A DNA stretch of 10,201 nucleotides from Phycisphaerales bacterium UBA4658 (GTDB lineage: Bacteria > Planctomycetota > Phycisphaerae > Phycisphaerales > UBA1924): the NCBI GenBank assembly GCA_002405485.1, contig DHLW01000141.1, positions 4,068-14,268 of the forward strand. The letters are read 5' to 3'. A program made the translations under genes and the position numbers. Position 1 is the first letter of the stretch. Every line of letters starts with the position of its first letter. Shown here piece by piece: positions 1 through 7,409 of this stretch. The notes beneath the pieces were generated by a model. The model worked only from the letters and a program-made list of their open reading frames with translations, was not told the DNA's origin and ran no database searches.

Positions 1-148
1 ACGCCGAGGTCCAATCCCCATCCGCCCGCTTGACGCATGAACCGCTTGCCGATGCCGGCGCTCGGCGTGTGCTATCGCGCCCATGGTAGCGTCATCGTCG
101 GCGTCAACGTGCGAAACTCGCCGGCGGTTTTCGGCGTAGCGTCTATGG
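1..148. other. Left-edge stretch with no assignable gene
   Basis: Two + frames run in from the edge and stop at once: one ends in TGA at 31-33 after ten residues, the other in TGA at 38-40 after twelve. Either could be the C-terminus of an upstream gene. In known clusters the gene before a DUF58 gene is often a MoxR-family AAA ATPase, but too little is visible to name it. An ATG at 37 opens a frame that runs on into the DUF58 gene out of phase and resembles nothing recognisable. No clear promoter or terminator was seen. Confidence 0.4.
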
Positions 149-1369
149 ATGACCGCGCCCCACATTCGGCCCCGCATCCGGCGTCGGTACCACGTCGGGC
201 CCGGCGGGTGGCTCTACGTCGGCGTGACCGTGCTGGTCGCGCTCGGAGCCTTCAACAGCCAGAACAACCTTCTGTTCTGGTCGTTCGGCCTGTCGCTCGC
301 GCTGCTCGTGGTCTCTGGGATCATTTCGGGGGCCATGCTCATGGGTGTGCGGGTCGAACGCGATGCCATCGCCTCCGCCGCCGCGGGTGATCCCGTCCGA
401 ATCAGCTATCGCGTGCGCAACCTCAATCGGCTGGTCCCGATCATGGCTCTGACCATCGAAGAGATCGGCCACGAGCCGCCCACACCGCCATCGCTCGTTG
501 ATCGGCTTCTGCGCAAGCGCCCGGCCTCGGACGTTCGGCCCATCCGGCCGCCCATGGGCTTTGTCCCCTATGTCGGCCCGCGCTCGTCGATCAGGGTGGA
601 GGGAGTGAGCCGGGCGGTGCGCCGCGGGCGACTGCTATTCCTCGGTGTGCGCGTCCACACCTCCTTCCCCTTCGGTTTGATCCGCAAGTCCGTCTCCATC
701 GAGCAGGCGGCGTCTGCGGTGGTCACCCCGGAGGTGCTGCACATCGCCGTCGGCGATCGGGTGGCCGCCGCTCCCCTCGCGCCCGTCGGCTCGATGTCTC
801 GCCGCAGCGGTTTGGGCGATGAGTTCCACGCGCTGCGCGAGTATCGCCCAGGCGACAGCCCGCGGGACGTCGCCTGGCGAGCAACCGCCCGCCGCGGAAG
901 TCTGCTCGTTCGGCAGTCAGCGGCCCCGAACCCGCGCCGGCTCTGGATCGTCCTGCACCTGCGGACACACGCTGGCCATGACGCCCTCGACGAGCGGGCC
1001 ATCGCCCTCGCCGCGGGCCTCGCCGAAACCGCAGAACGCCAGGGCGTCGAGTTCGGATTGGTGATCCCGCTCTCACGCACCCTTGTGCACCCGCGACGCG
1101 GATTCGCCCATCGGCAACGCGTGATGATCGAACTCGGTCTTGTCGACCTGGCCGCAGACGACGGACGCGGTGCTCGAAGCGCGTTCCCGACACACGTGCT
1201 CGGTCCGGGCGCCGCCGTCGTCGTCGTGCACGCCGGCCCCTCAGACTCCGGCTTCGGCGGGAACGATGACCGGGTGACCCACGTCTCGGCGGCGGACACG
1301 CCGGGTGCTTCGCAGACGCCGGCGGGCCAGCCCGCTCCAACAACCGCGTCTCGGGGGCGTGCGGCGTGA
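149..1369 (+). CDS. DUF58 domain membrane-anchored protein
   Basis: A 406-residue protein. Two hydrophobic segments near residues 20-37 and 43-65 anchor it in the membrane, followed by a soluble region. The DUF58 signature lies at about residues 223-250: REYRPGD at 230-236, then a W-[RK]-x-[ST]-A-R-R-G-x-L-x-V-R-type block. DUF58 proteins have a von Willebrand A-like fold and usually sit beside MoxR ATPases and transglutaminase-like proteins; their biochemical role is poorly defined, probably in envelope assembly or stress. The position usually held by the first metal-binding Asp of a VWA-like domain (after a hydrophobic strand) is His270 here, so metal binding at that site is doubtful. The start is the first ATG after an in-frame TAG at 137-139. 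The stop overlaps the next start (GTGA, 1366-1369), which implies translational coupling. The last 40 or so residues are low complexity. Confidence 0.9.
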   Translation: MTAPHIRPRIRRRYHVGPGGWLYVGVTVLVALGAFNSQNNLLFWSFGLSLALLVVSGIISGAMLMGVRVERDAIASAAAGDPVRISYRVRNLNRLVPIMALTIEEIGHEPPTPPSLVDRLLRKRPASDVRPIRPPMGFVPYVGPRSSIRVEGVSRAVRRGRLLFLGVRVHTSFPFGLIRKSVSIEQAASAVVTPEVLHIAVGDRVAAAPLAPVGSMSRRSGLGDEFHALREYRPGDSPRDVAWRATARRGSLLVRQSAAPNPRRLWIVLHLRTHAGHDALDERAIALAAGLAETAERQGVEFGLVIPLSRTLVHPRRGFAHRQRVMIELGLVDLAADDGRGARSAFPTHVLGPGAAVVVVHAGPSDSGFGGNDDRVTHVSAADTPGASQTPAGQPAPTTASRGRAA

Positions 1370-3744
1370 ACATCAGCGCCCGATACTCCGACGTTCTGCA
1401 CCTGGTCGTCGCGCTGGCCAGCGTGAGCTTCCTGATCGCCGACGACCAGGCGTTTCTGCTCGTCATGACCCTCCCCGTGATCGGGGCGAGCTGGCTCATG
1501 TGCCGCGGCGAGCGGCTCGACGCGCCGCCGACCCTGCCCCGCCTCGTCGTCAACGCGCTGGTGCTCTGCGTGATCGCCTACGCCGTGCTCCGCAGCACCG
1601 GACCGCGCGGCGATGAGCCCATCGTCTCGACTCTCGGTCAGTTCCTGGTCATGCTGACGCTCATCAAGCTCTTTGATCGACGCGCCGAGCGTGATGACGC
1701 CCAGCTTCTGGCCCTCGCCGTGTTCGTCGCCATCGCGTCCGTGCTCACCTCCAACGACCTGCTCGTGGGGCTTGCGCTGCTGGGCGTGCTCCCCGCCGCA
1801 ATCGCCGCCGCCATGCTCTGGCAGGTCCGGGCCGGACAGATCCGCTGGCGTTCAGCGGCGGCACTCGCCGGGATTCCGCCGAACCACCAGCGATCGATGC
1901 TCACGCCCGGTCGCGGGTTCCGGCGCGGGTTTCTCGGCGTCTCCTGCACCGCCCTCGCCGCGTCGGTGGTCGTGGCGTCGATCCTGTTTGTGGTCATCCC
2001 ACGCGGCCTCGGCGGCGACGTTCTCGGACGCTTCGGAATGGTCCGCGAAACACGAATCGGGTTCCGCGAATCCGTCCAGCTCGGACAGGCCGGACTCCTC
2101 TCTGAAGACCCCACACCCGTCATGGATGTCAAGATCACCACCGCCGACGGTGATCCCTTCGGTTCCGAGTTCCTCCCGCTCTACCTCCGCGGCGGCGCGA
2201 GAGATCAGTACGACCCGGAGCGGCGACTCTGGCAGGAATCGACGATCGACGACGCCCGCGGCGGCCGAGGCGCCGGCAGCCCGGGCGGTTTCCTCAACCC
2301 TCGCACAGGCTCGGGCATCGTCCAGCGATGGAGCTCGTGGTTCCGCAACCGCAGACCCATGCTCGTTCGAGCCGCCGATCCGATCCAGGTCGAGCTGCGA
2401 CCCGGTGTCGAGTGGCTCATCCGATGGCCCGAGGGTACCCGCGATCGTGACCGCTCCAGTTCCGGAGTGCGCATCCAGACCATCACCGTTCGCCGGCAGA
2501 TCGACAGCAACATCCTCTTCTCCATGTGGCGACCGATCGGCATCACCCTCGACAGACCGTCCAAGGTCATCTTCAGCCCGGAGTTCGGCACGCTCAGGCG
2601 ACTGGAAAAGCTCAATGCCCGTGCCGTCTACTCCGTCCGCAGCATCGTCGGCGAGGACCAGCCGCAGCCCATCATGCCCGAGCTCGGCTTCCGGTCCGGC
2701 ACCGTCGCCGACATCGCCTCACGCGTGCTCGCCGAACGCGAAGTGCCCACCTCCGGTCCGGAGCGTTCGGCAAGACAGATCGCCGGAGCGTTCCGAGACT
2801 ACCTGCAGCGCAACTACGCCTACACGACCGAGATGATCGCTCCGCCCGAAGGCGTCGATCCCATCGACTACTTCTTGCTCACGAGCAAGCAGGGACACTG
2901 CGAGTACTTCGCGAGCACCATGACCGCGATGTGCCAGTCCGCCGGACTCCCCGCCCGCGTCGTCTCCGGGTATCTCACCACCGAGTTCAGCGCGTCCTCT
3001 GGTCAGTACCTCGTGCGCGAGTCCAACGCCCATGCATGGGTCGAGGTGTTCATCACCACCGATCCGGCGACGGGCCGAGGCCGTTGGGAGATCTTCGACC
3101 CTTCGCCCCCCGCGGACATCGAACGTGTCCACCGCCCGCCCAGCGGGGTGCTCGCTCAGCTCCGCTCGTGGTACGACGCCCTCGAGTTTGGCTGGGCCAG
3201 CTCCGTCGTTGGATTCGATCTGACCTCCCAGCGTCGACTCTTCGGCGCTCGCCCGTCTGAGGGCCCCGCCGCCCTCACGACCATGAGCGAACAGCTCGTC
3301 CAGTGGCTCATGACCCAGCGATCCGACGCGCGGCAGCGGGGTGAGATTCCCGCCTGGTGGACCGCCGCACCCATCATCGTCGCCGCTTCGGTTGTGAGCG
3401 GCTTTGTCGTCTACCGCCTGCTCCGGCGCCGCGGCGCTGCCGGTCCGGCTCGCCGAGCGCTCGACACACGTGGCATGCCCAGGTTCTATCGTCGCGCCCT
3501 GAAGTTCCTGGACCGCGCCGGGCTCCCATGCCCCGCCGGCACGCCCGCGATGGCACACGCCCAGCTCGTCGCGCTCAGGCACCCACGCATCGGCGAGGCC
3601 CTGCTCGCCCTCACCCAGCGCTACTACGTCGTCCGCTTCGCCGGGCGGCCGATAACCCCGGACCAGGCCCACGCCGCGGGCGACGAGCTCCGGCGTCTCC
3701 GCGCCGCACTCGCCGAGTTTCGGCGCAGCCGCGTTAAAGTCTGA
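1366..3744 (+). CDS. TgpA-like membrane transglutaminase protein (DUF3488-TGc-DUF4129)
   Basis: A 792-residue integral membrane protein in the TgpA arrangement. About five or six hydrophobic segments fill residues 5-215 (DUF3488-like). A long extracytoplasmic region carries the transglutaminase-like core, then one more membrane helix (about 664-685) and a cytoplasmic C-terminal domain resembling DUF4129 (FYRRAL at its start, an R-Y-Y-x-x-R-F block near its end). The catalytic triad is intact: Cys512 in GHCEYFAS, His556 in NAHAWVEV and Asp578 in FDPSP. Papain-like transglutaminases of this family act on proteins or peptides outside the cytoplasmic membrane; the substrate is not known from sequence. 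Translation starts at GTG 1366, overlapping the DUF58 stop by 4 bp, so the two products are likely made together and may form one complex. The length is somewhat above the usual 650-750 residues, mainly from the region between the membrane segments and the core. Confidence 0.92.
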   Translation: MNISARYSDVLHLVVALASVSFLIADDQAFLLVMTLPVIGASWLMCRGERLDAPPTLPRLVVNALVLCVIAYAVLRSTGPRGDEPIVSTLGQFLVMLTLIKLFDRRAERDDAQLLALAVFVAIASVLTSNDLLVGLALLGVLPAAIAAAMLWQVRAGQIRWRSAAALAGIPPNHQRSMLTPGRGFRRGFLGVSCTALAASVVVASILFVVIPRGLGGDVLGRFGMVRETRIGFRESVQLGQAGLLSEDPTPVMDVKITTADGDPFGSEFLPLYLRGGARDQYDPERRLWQESTIDDARGGRGAGSPGGFLNPRTGSGIVQRWSSWFRNRRPMLVRAADPIQVELRPGVEWLIRWPEGTRDRDRSSSGVRIQTITVRRQIDSNILFSMWRPIGITLDRPSKVIFSPEFGTLRRLEKLNARAVYSVRSIVGEDQPQPIMPELGFRSGTVADIASRVLAEREVPTSGPERSARQIAGAFRDYLQRNYAYTTEMIAPPEGVDPIDYFLLTSKQGHCEYFASTMTAMCQSAGLPARVVSGYLTTEFSASSGQYLVRESNAHAWVEVFITTDPATGRGRWEIFDPSPPADIERVHRPPSGVLAQLRSWYDALEFGWASSVVGFDLTSQRRLFGARPSEGPAALTTMSEQLVQWLMTQRSDARQRGEIPAWWTAAPIIVAASVVSGFVVYRLLRRRGAAGPARRALDTRGMPRFYRRALKFLDRAGLPCPAGTPAMAHAQLVALRHPRIGEALLALTQRYYVVRFAGRPITPDQAHAAGDELRRLRAALAEFRRSRVKV

Positions 3745-3773
3745 TATTCACCAGCAAGCCCGCTCCCCTGGCG

Positions 3774-4838
3774 ATGAGCGCCCGCTCAGATGTTCTCGTC
3801 GGCGCCGCCGGCGCGAACATGCCAAGCAATCTCGTCGCACACGTCACCGTCCGCTCACGGAATGTCGATGACAAGATGCGCGCGGCCTCGATCTCCATCG
3901 GCCGAGCGCCCGGCTCTCGTCGCCATTCACCCTCACCTCAAGAGCGAGAACTCACCGTGCCCGCATCCCGATCCCGCACCGAGCACTGGCGCGACTCCCT
4001 GCAGAAGGTCTTCGAGCGCGGCGGAGCGCTCGAGATTTCCGTCGATCGCGGGGCCTCGCCGACCATGCAGGAAGACCGTGGCGCGGATCTCGTCTGGCGC
4101 GTCAAGATGGTCCGCATGACCGAATCGACCATCGTCGTCGAGCCGCCCGCGGCCTGTGGCGCAACCATCCCCCTCGGCGCGGGCGTCCGCCTCGTCGCCG
4201 CCATGACCATCGGGCAGAATCGCTGGATGTTCCACACCCAGACCCTCGGCCAGGTCGATGCCGGCGCCGGACGTCCGAAGCTCCTGGTCCTCCAGATGCC
4301 CTCGAACGTCGAGCGCTGCACGCGCCGAGGGTTCTATCGCATCTCCACCGCCGACCTCAAGCTCCCGCGCGTCGAGTGCTGGCCTCTGCTGAATCTCTCC
4401 TCGATCCGCGCCCCCGAGGCGGCCAACCGCGCACAGATCAACGATCTGCTCCGCACGAACGCGGTCCTCGGTGTCGAGATCGACGAGGCCGAGTCCATCC
4501 TGCTGCCCGAAGTCGGCCCGATGTTCAAGGCCCAGCTCCTGAACGTCTCCGGAGGAGGTCTCGGCCTGCTCCTGAACAATGACGACAGCCGCGTGCTGGG
4601 CAGCCGCCCGTTCCTCTGGCTCCGGCTCGATCTCCGTCCGGACATCCCCGCGCCCATCGCCGTGACCGCTCGCGTCGCCCACACCCACATCGATTCCGGA
4701 GCCAACCTCTACGCCGGCCTGGCCTTCGACTTCACGCACAACATCGAGCACAGGGCCTTCATCGTCGAGCAGTTCGCCCAGTACATCCAGTCGATCTCGC
4801 GGCGCCAGGGCGGATCTTCCCACGTCCGGGCCGCCTGA
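3774..4838 (+). CDS. PilZ domain protein, YcgR-like c-di-GMP receptor
   Basis: A 354-residue soluble protein in the longest frame. The C-terminal half is a PilZ domain with both c-di-GMP signatures: R-x-x-x-R as RGFYR at residues 185-189, and [DN]-x-S-x-x-G as NVSGGG at 257-262. Residues of about 65-180 resemble the N-terminal beta-barrel of YcgR-type proteins, with the ligand-binding arginines in the linker between the domains. PilZ proteins change partner binding when c-di-GMP rises and control motility, pili or exopolysaccharide. The start is uncertain. The ATG at 3774 has no ribosome-binding site, and residues 1-60 (many Ser, Arg and Pro) look unlike a domain. In-frame alternatives are ATG 3819 and GTG 3957, the latter just before the region that resembles YcgR. 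The insert between the two PilZ motifs (about 195-250) is longer than in minimal PilZ domains. The gene lies between the transglutaminase and PilT/PilU-like genes on the same strand, so c-di-GMP control of the retraction ATPase is plausible but inferred. Confidence 0.85.
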   Translation: MSARSDVLVGAAGANMPSNLVAHVTVRSRNVDDKMRAASISIGRAPGSRRHSPSPQERELTVPASRSRTEHWRDSLQKVFERGGALEISVDRGASPTMQEDRGADLVWRVKMVRMTESTIVVEPPAACGATIPLGAGVRLVAAMTIGQNRWMFHTQTLGQVDAGAGRPKLLVLQMPSNVERCTRRGFYRISTADLKLPRVECWPLLNLSSIRAPEAANRAQINDLLRTNAVLGVEIDEAESILLPEVGPMFKAQLLNVSGGGLGLLLNNDDSRVLGSRPFLWLRLDLRPDIPAPIAVTARVAHTHIDSGANLYAGLAFDFTHNIEHRAFIVEQFAQYIQSISRRQGGSSHVRAA

Positions 4839-4950
4839 TCCGCCCGGGCATCGCGGGTTCTCGCCGATCGTCCCGGCGTCCTTCCCCGGCCCCGTTCAAC
4901 ACGCTCCCAGGTTCGCGGTCGCAACCTCCGGGCCTCACGCTGCGGATACG

Positions 4951-4991
4951 ATGGTCTCCCTTGGCCAGCACGCCAAGCCCCGCGAGACCAT
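4951..4991 (+). promoter_or_regulatory. Two-tier inverted repeat just before the PilT/PilU start codon
   Basis: Outer arms ATGGTCTC (4951-4958) and GAGACCAT (4984-4991) are perfect 8-bp complements. Nested inside are TTGGC (4961-4965) and GCCAA (4972-4976) around a 6-nt loop. The right arm ends three bases before the ATG at 4995, so in mRNA the hairpin would cover the ribosome-binding region, where no Shine-Dalgarno sequence is visible. A TACGAT hexamer at 4947-4952 could be a -10 element, though no matching -35 is seen; in that case the repeat might instead act as a DNA operator. Confidence 0.5.
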
Positions 4992-4994
4992 TCC

Positions 4995-6152
4995 ATGAGC
5001 ATCGATCACGAAGCTTCCTCCGCGCCAACGCACACCGGGCACGTCACGCTCGACCCGGACGCCAAGCACGATCCGCACGCGACACGCTTCGGCGACTTCC
5101 TCAAGGCCTCCATCAAGTTTGAGGCCTCAGACCTCATCATGAAGACCGGGCAGAAGCCCAAGATCCGCCTCCGCGGAGCCCTCAAGCCGCTGGACACCAC
5201 GCCCGTCAGCTTCGAGGAGTTCATCCAGATCACCAAGCACATCCTCACCGATGAGCAGATGAAGGATCTTCACCACTACGGCTCCGTCGACTTCGCCTAC
5301 GACTACGACGAAACCACCAGGTTCCGCGTCAACCTCTTCCAGGCCCGCGGCAAGCTCTCCGTCGCCGCCCGACGCATCTCCTCCAATATCCGCAGATTCG
5401 AGGAGCTCTACCTCCCCAAGGCCATGGAGGAGATCGCCATGCAGCCCCAGGGCATCGTCCTGCTCTGCGGCGTCACCGGCTCGGGCAAGTCCACCACCAT
5501 CGCCGCCATGCTCGACTATGTCAACGAGCGCAAGCCCGTCCACATCGTCACCATCGAAGACCCCATCGAATACATCTTCACCGACAAGAAAGCCACGATC
5601 AACCAGCGCGAGATCGGCATCGACTGCCTCGACTTCAAGATCGCTCTCCGTGCCCTGGTCCGCGAGAATCCCGACATCGTCCTCGTCGGCGAAATGCGCG
5701 ACAAGGAAACCTTCGAGGCCGCACTCCACGCCGCCGAGACCGGCCACCTCGTCTACGGCACCATCCATGCCTCATCCACCACCCAGACCTTCAGCCGAAT
5801 CTACGGCCTGTTCGAGCAGGAGGAGGTCGAGCAGGTCCGCCGAATCCTCGGCTACCAGATGCGGGCGTTCGTCTACCAGAAGCTCCTCCCCACGCTCCAT
5901 CAGAACATCCACCGCATCCCCGCGCTGGAGATCATGATCAACAACGCGGTCGTGCGCAAGCACGTGCTCGAAGGCCGCGAGGGCGAACTCCGCGAGTATC
6001 TCAACGCCATCGAAGCCCGCCAGATCGGCATGATCGATTTCAACGAGTCGCTCGTGCAGCTCGTCGAGCAGGAATACATCCATATGCGCGTCGCGCTGGA
6101 AAACAGCCCGAACGTCGACGATCTCCAGATGCGCCTCAAGAAGCTCGGATAA
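4995..6152 (+). CDS. Type IV pilus retraction ATPase, PilT/PilU family
   Basis: A 385-residue hexameric secretion-type ATPase that would power type IV pilus retraction (twitching motility) at the cytoplasmic face of the pilus base. Residues 30-140 form the N-terminal PAS-like domain (SDLIMKTGQKP, RFRVNLFQARG). The RecA-like core has Walker A GVTGSGKSTT at 159-168 (Lys165), an Asp-box region with TIEDPIEY, Walker B DIVLVGEMRD at 227-236 with Glu233, and a His box TGHLVYGTIHASS around 249-261. The family's usual length is 340-400 residues. The C-terminus (GMIDFNESL, then a DLQMRLKKLG end) looks closer to PilU than to classical PilT, and the PilT AIRNLIRE motif is not visible, so the exact subfamily is open. 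No other pilus genes are in the window. The ATG start is preceded by a hairpin rather than a clear ribosome-binding site. Confidence 0.93.
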   Translation: MSIDHEASSAPTHTGHVTLDPDAKHDPHATRFGDFLKASIKFEASDLIMKTGQKPKIRLRGALKPLDTTPVSFEEFIQITKHILTDEQMKDLHHYGSVDFAYDYDETTRFRVNLFQARGKLSVAARRISSNIRRFEELYLPKAMEEIAMQPQGIVLLCGVTGSGKSTTIAAMLDYVNERKPVHIVTIEDPIEYIFTDKKATINQREIGIDCLDFKIALRALVRENPDIVLVGEMRDKETFEAALHAAETGHLVYGTIHASSTTQTFSRIYGLFEQEEVEQVRRILGYQMRAFVYQKLLPTLHQNIHRIPALEIMINNAVVRKHVLEGREGELREYLNAIEARQIGMIDFNESLVQLVEQEYIHMRVALENSPNVDDLQMRLKKLG

Positions 6153-6158
6153 GCACGC

Positions 6159-6185
6159 TCTCGGGGCCTCCCCGGCGCCCCGAGA
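6159..6185 (+). terminator. 9-bp hairpin after the PilT/PilU gene
   Basis: TCTCGGGGC (6159-6167) and GCCCCGAGA (6177-6185) are perfect complements with a 9-nt loop, starting seven bases after the TAA stop. No T-tract follows, so this may terminate weakly, act as a 3'-end stabiliser, or work with Rho. The placement right after a stop codon supports a 3'-end role. Confidence 0.55.
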
Positions 6186-6253
6186 CCCGCTCTTCGATCC
6201 TCTTGAGCTCATCCCCCATGCACGCCCGAACGCCCTCAACCCTTGGCCAATGA

Positions 6254-6289
6254 ACGACGCCCCGGTCGCATGCTCGACCGGGGCGTCGT
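6254..6289. terminator. 15-bp perfect hairpin between convergent genes
   Basis: ACGACGCCCCGGTCG (6254-6268) pairs perfectly with CGACCGGGGCGTCGT (6275-6289) around a 6-nt loop. It lies between the converging PilT/PilU-like gene and the - strand repeat-protein gene, 33 bp past the latter's stop. As a strong symmetric stem it could stop transcription from both sides. Neither flank has a long T run; the - strand side continues TTCATTGG, the + strand side GGTTGAAAGG. Confidence 0.65.
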
Positions 6290-6322
6290 GGTTGAAAGGA
6301 GGCGGGGCAAACGGGACGTGGC

Positions 6323-7402
6323 TTACAGCCGACCCTCGCAGTTGCGGATGAGCCCGAATGCGTTGAACAGGTCGAACCCGTCCCCGCCATCAATGATGCT
6401 CTGCACGTCATTCGGCAGGCCGGTGCCCCGGATCGCCGTGTCGGTCGTCAGGATCAGGACATCGTTCCCGGCCCCGCCGAAAATGCTCGCGCCAACGGTC
6501 TGCGAGAGCTGGAAGAACCCCTTGGTCTGATTGCTCAGAAAGTCGTCGCCGGCCCCGCCCTCGAGTGCGAGCCCGTTGACGACGCTCGCGCCCTCGGCCT
6601 CCACGAGCACCGTGTCGTTCCCGCTGCCCGCGCGGATGCCGCCCGTGAGCGTCGTGACGCTCCCGGAGGCTGCGATCTTGCTCTCGATCGTGTCGCTCCC
6701 GGTCCCCAAGGAGACGTCTTTGTTCACCCGCACGGTGCCAGGGCGGATCTGATTGATCACGTGCTTCACCTCGCTCGACGCGCCGGCATGGTTCCCGCGC
6801 ACCGCCGCGTCCAGGATCGATGCCGCGGACGTCAGCTCGAAGCTCGTCTTCGCACCCCGGGACATGAACGCCACGCCCAGAGTGCTCGACGGGTCATCCG
6901 ACAGGACTTTCGCCGACACCTCCGTCCCGTTGCCCGTGTCGATGTCGATCCGGGCATTCTGGGCCTCGTTGTCGACCTCGACGTTCACCAGCTTGAGACC
7001 GCCCGCCGGCATCGAATAGCTCGCCGTCGCCGAAATCGGCGATGCCGATGGCAGGATCTTCCACTGCAGCTTCGACTCCAGATCCCCGGAGCCGGGATGC
7101 ACACGGATGTCCACGCTCTGCGCGGCGGCAATGTCCAACTCGATCCGGTCGCGGCCCGAACCGGTGATCACCGTCACCGCCGAGATCCCCGCGTACGCCG
7201 TGCCGTCGGCGATCCCCGGGAAACCGAAGACGCGGGCCACCCCGGCCGCCTCCTTCATCTCCACCTTCACGTTCTGGTCGCCGCTCCCCGTCGTGAGCGT
7301 CAGGCGGCCGCCGATGTTCGTCGCCGAGGTCTGCCCAAGCGCCGAGCCGGCCAGAGAGAGCATCACTGCGGCGGATGCGAGCGTTGCGAATCGAGTCAGC
7401 AT
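6323..7402 (-). CDS. Secreted protein with GxGxD (RTX-like) repeats
   Basis: A 359-residue protein with no recognised enzymatic domain. Residues 1-23 are a typical Sec signal peptide (basic start, hydrophobic core AAVMLSLAGSALG, likely cleavage after Gly23), so the product is exported. The mature part is rich in Gly, Ser, Thr, Asp and Ala and carries degenerate GxGxD motifs: GSGRD near 81, GTGSD near 233, GSGND near 259, GGAGDD near 282, GGAGND near 309 and GGDGFD near 339. These resemble the Ca2+-binding nonapeptide of RTX/hemolysin-type proteins, but they are scattered rather than in a tight tandem block, so calcium binding is likely only toward the C-terminus. The start was chosen at 7402 because the signal peptide begins there and AGGA lies 8 nt upstream; a longer frame upstream overlaps guaD. 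It follows guaD by 59 bp on the same strand and may share its transcript. Function unknown. Confidence 0.82.
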   Translation of the reverse strand: MLTRFATLASAAVMLSLAGSALGQTSATNIGGRLTLTTGSGDQNVKVEMKEAAGVARVFGFPGIADGTAYAGISAVTVITGSGRDRIELDIAAAQSVDIRVHPGSGDLESKLQWKILPSASPISATASYSMPAGGLKLVNVEVDNEAQNARIDIDTGNGTEVSAKVLSDDPSSTLGVAFMSRGAKTSFELTSAASILDAAVRGNHAGASSEVKHVINQIRPGTVRVNKDVSLGTGSDTIESKIAASGSVTTLTGGIRAGSGNDTVLVEAEGASVVNGLALEGGAGDDFLSNQTKGFFQLSQTVGASIFGGAGNDVLILTTDTAIRGTGLPNDVQSIIDGGDGFDLFNAFGLIRNCEGRL

Positions 7403-7409
7403 GTGCGTG

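Noticed and set aside
37..390. Open frame of 117 codons on the + strand beginning at ATG 37
   Set aside because: It overlaps the DUF58 gene out of phase, its translation is mostly Arg/Ala/Pro as expected for a shifted frame in GC-rich DNA, and the first 37 codons match nothing recognisable.
2719..3672. 317-codon - strand frame opposite the transglutaminase gene
   Set aside because: The + strand encodes an intact Cys-His-Asp core at the same place. The antisense frame has no recognisable motif.
3795..3822. GC-rich imperfect inverted repeat (GTTC…GAAC) near the start of the PilZ frame
   Set aside because: Only the outer four bases and a partial GGCGCC core match. This is within what GC-rich sequence gives by chance.
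3933..4823. 296-codon - strand frame opposite the PilZ gene
   Set aside because: It is Asp/Glu/Gly/Arg-rich shadow coding from complementary GC-biased codons. The + strand carries both PilZ motifs.
5127..5768. 213-codon - strand frame opposite the PilT/PilU gene, rich in Asp, Gly and Val
   Set aside because: It is an antisense of the Walker A and B coding region and has no motif of its own.
6323..7402. Possible RTX toxin or adhesin operon
   Set aside because: No type I secretion genes lie nearby, the repeats are sparse, and the protein has a Sec signal peptide.
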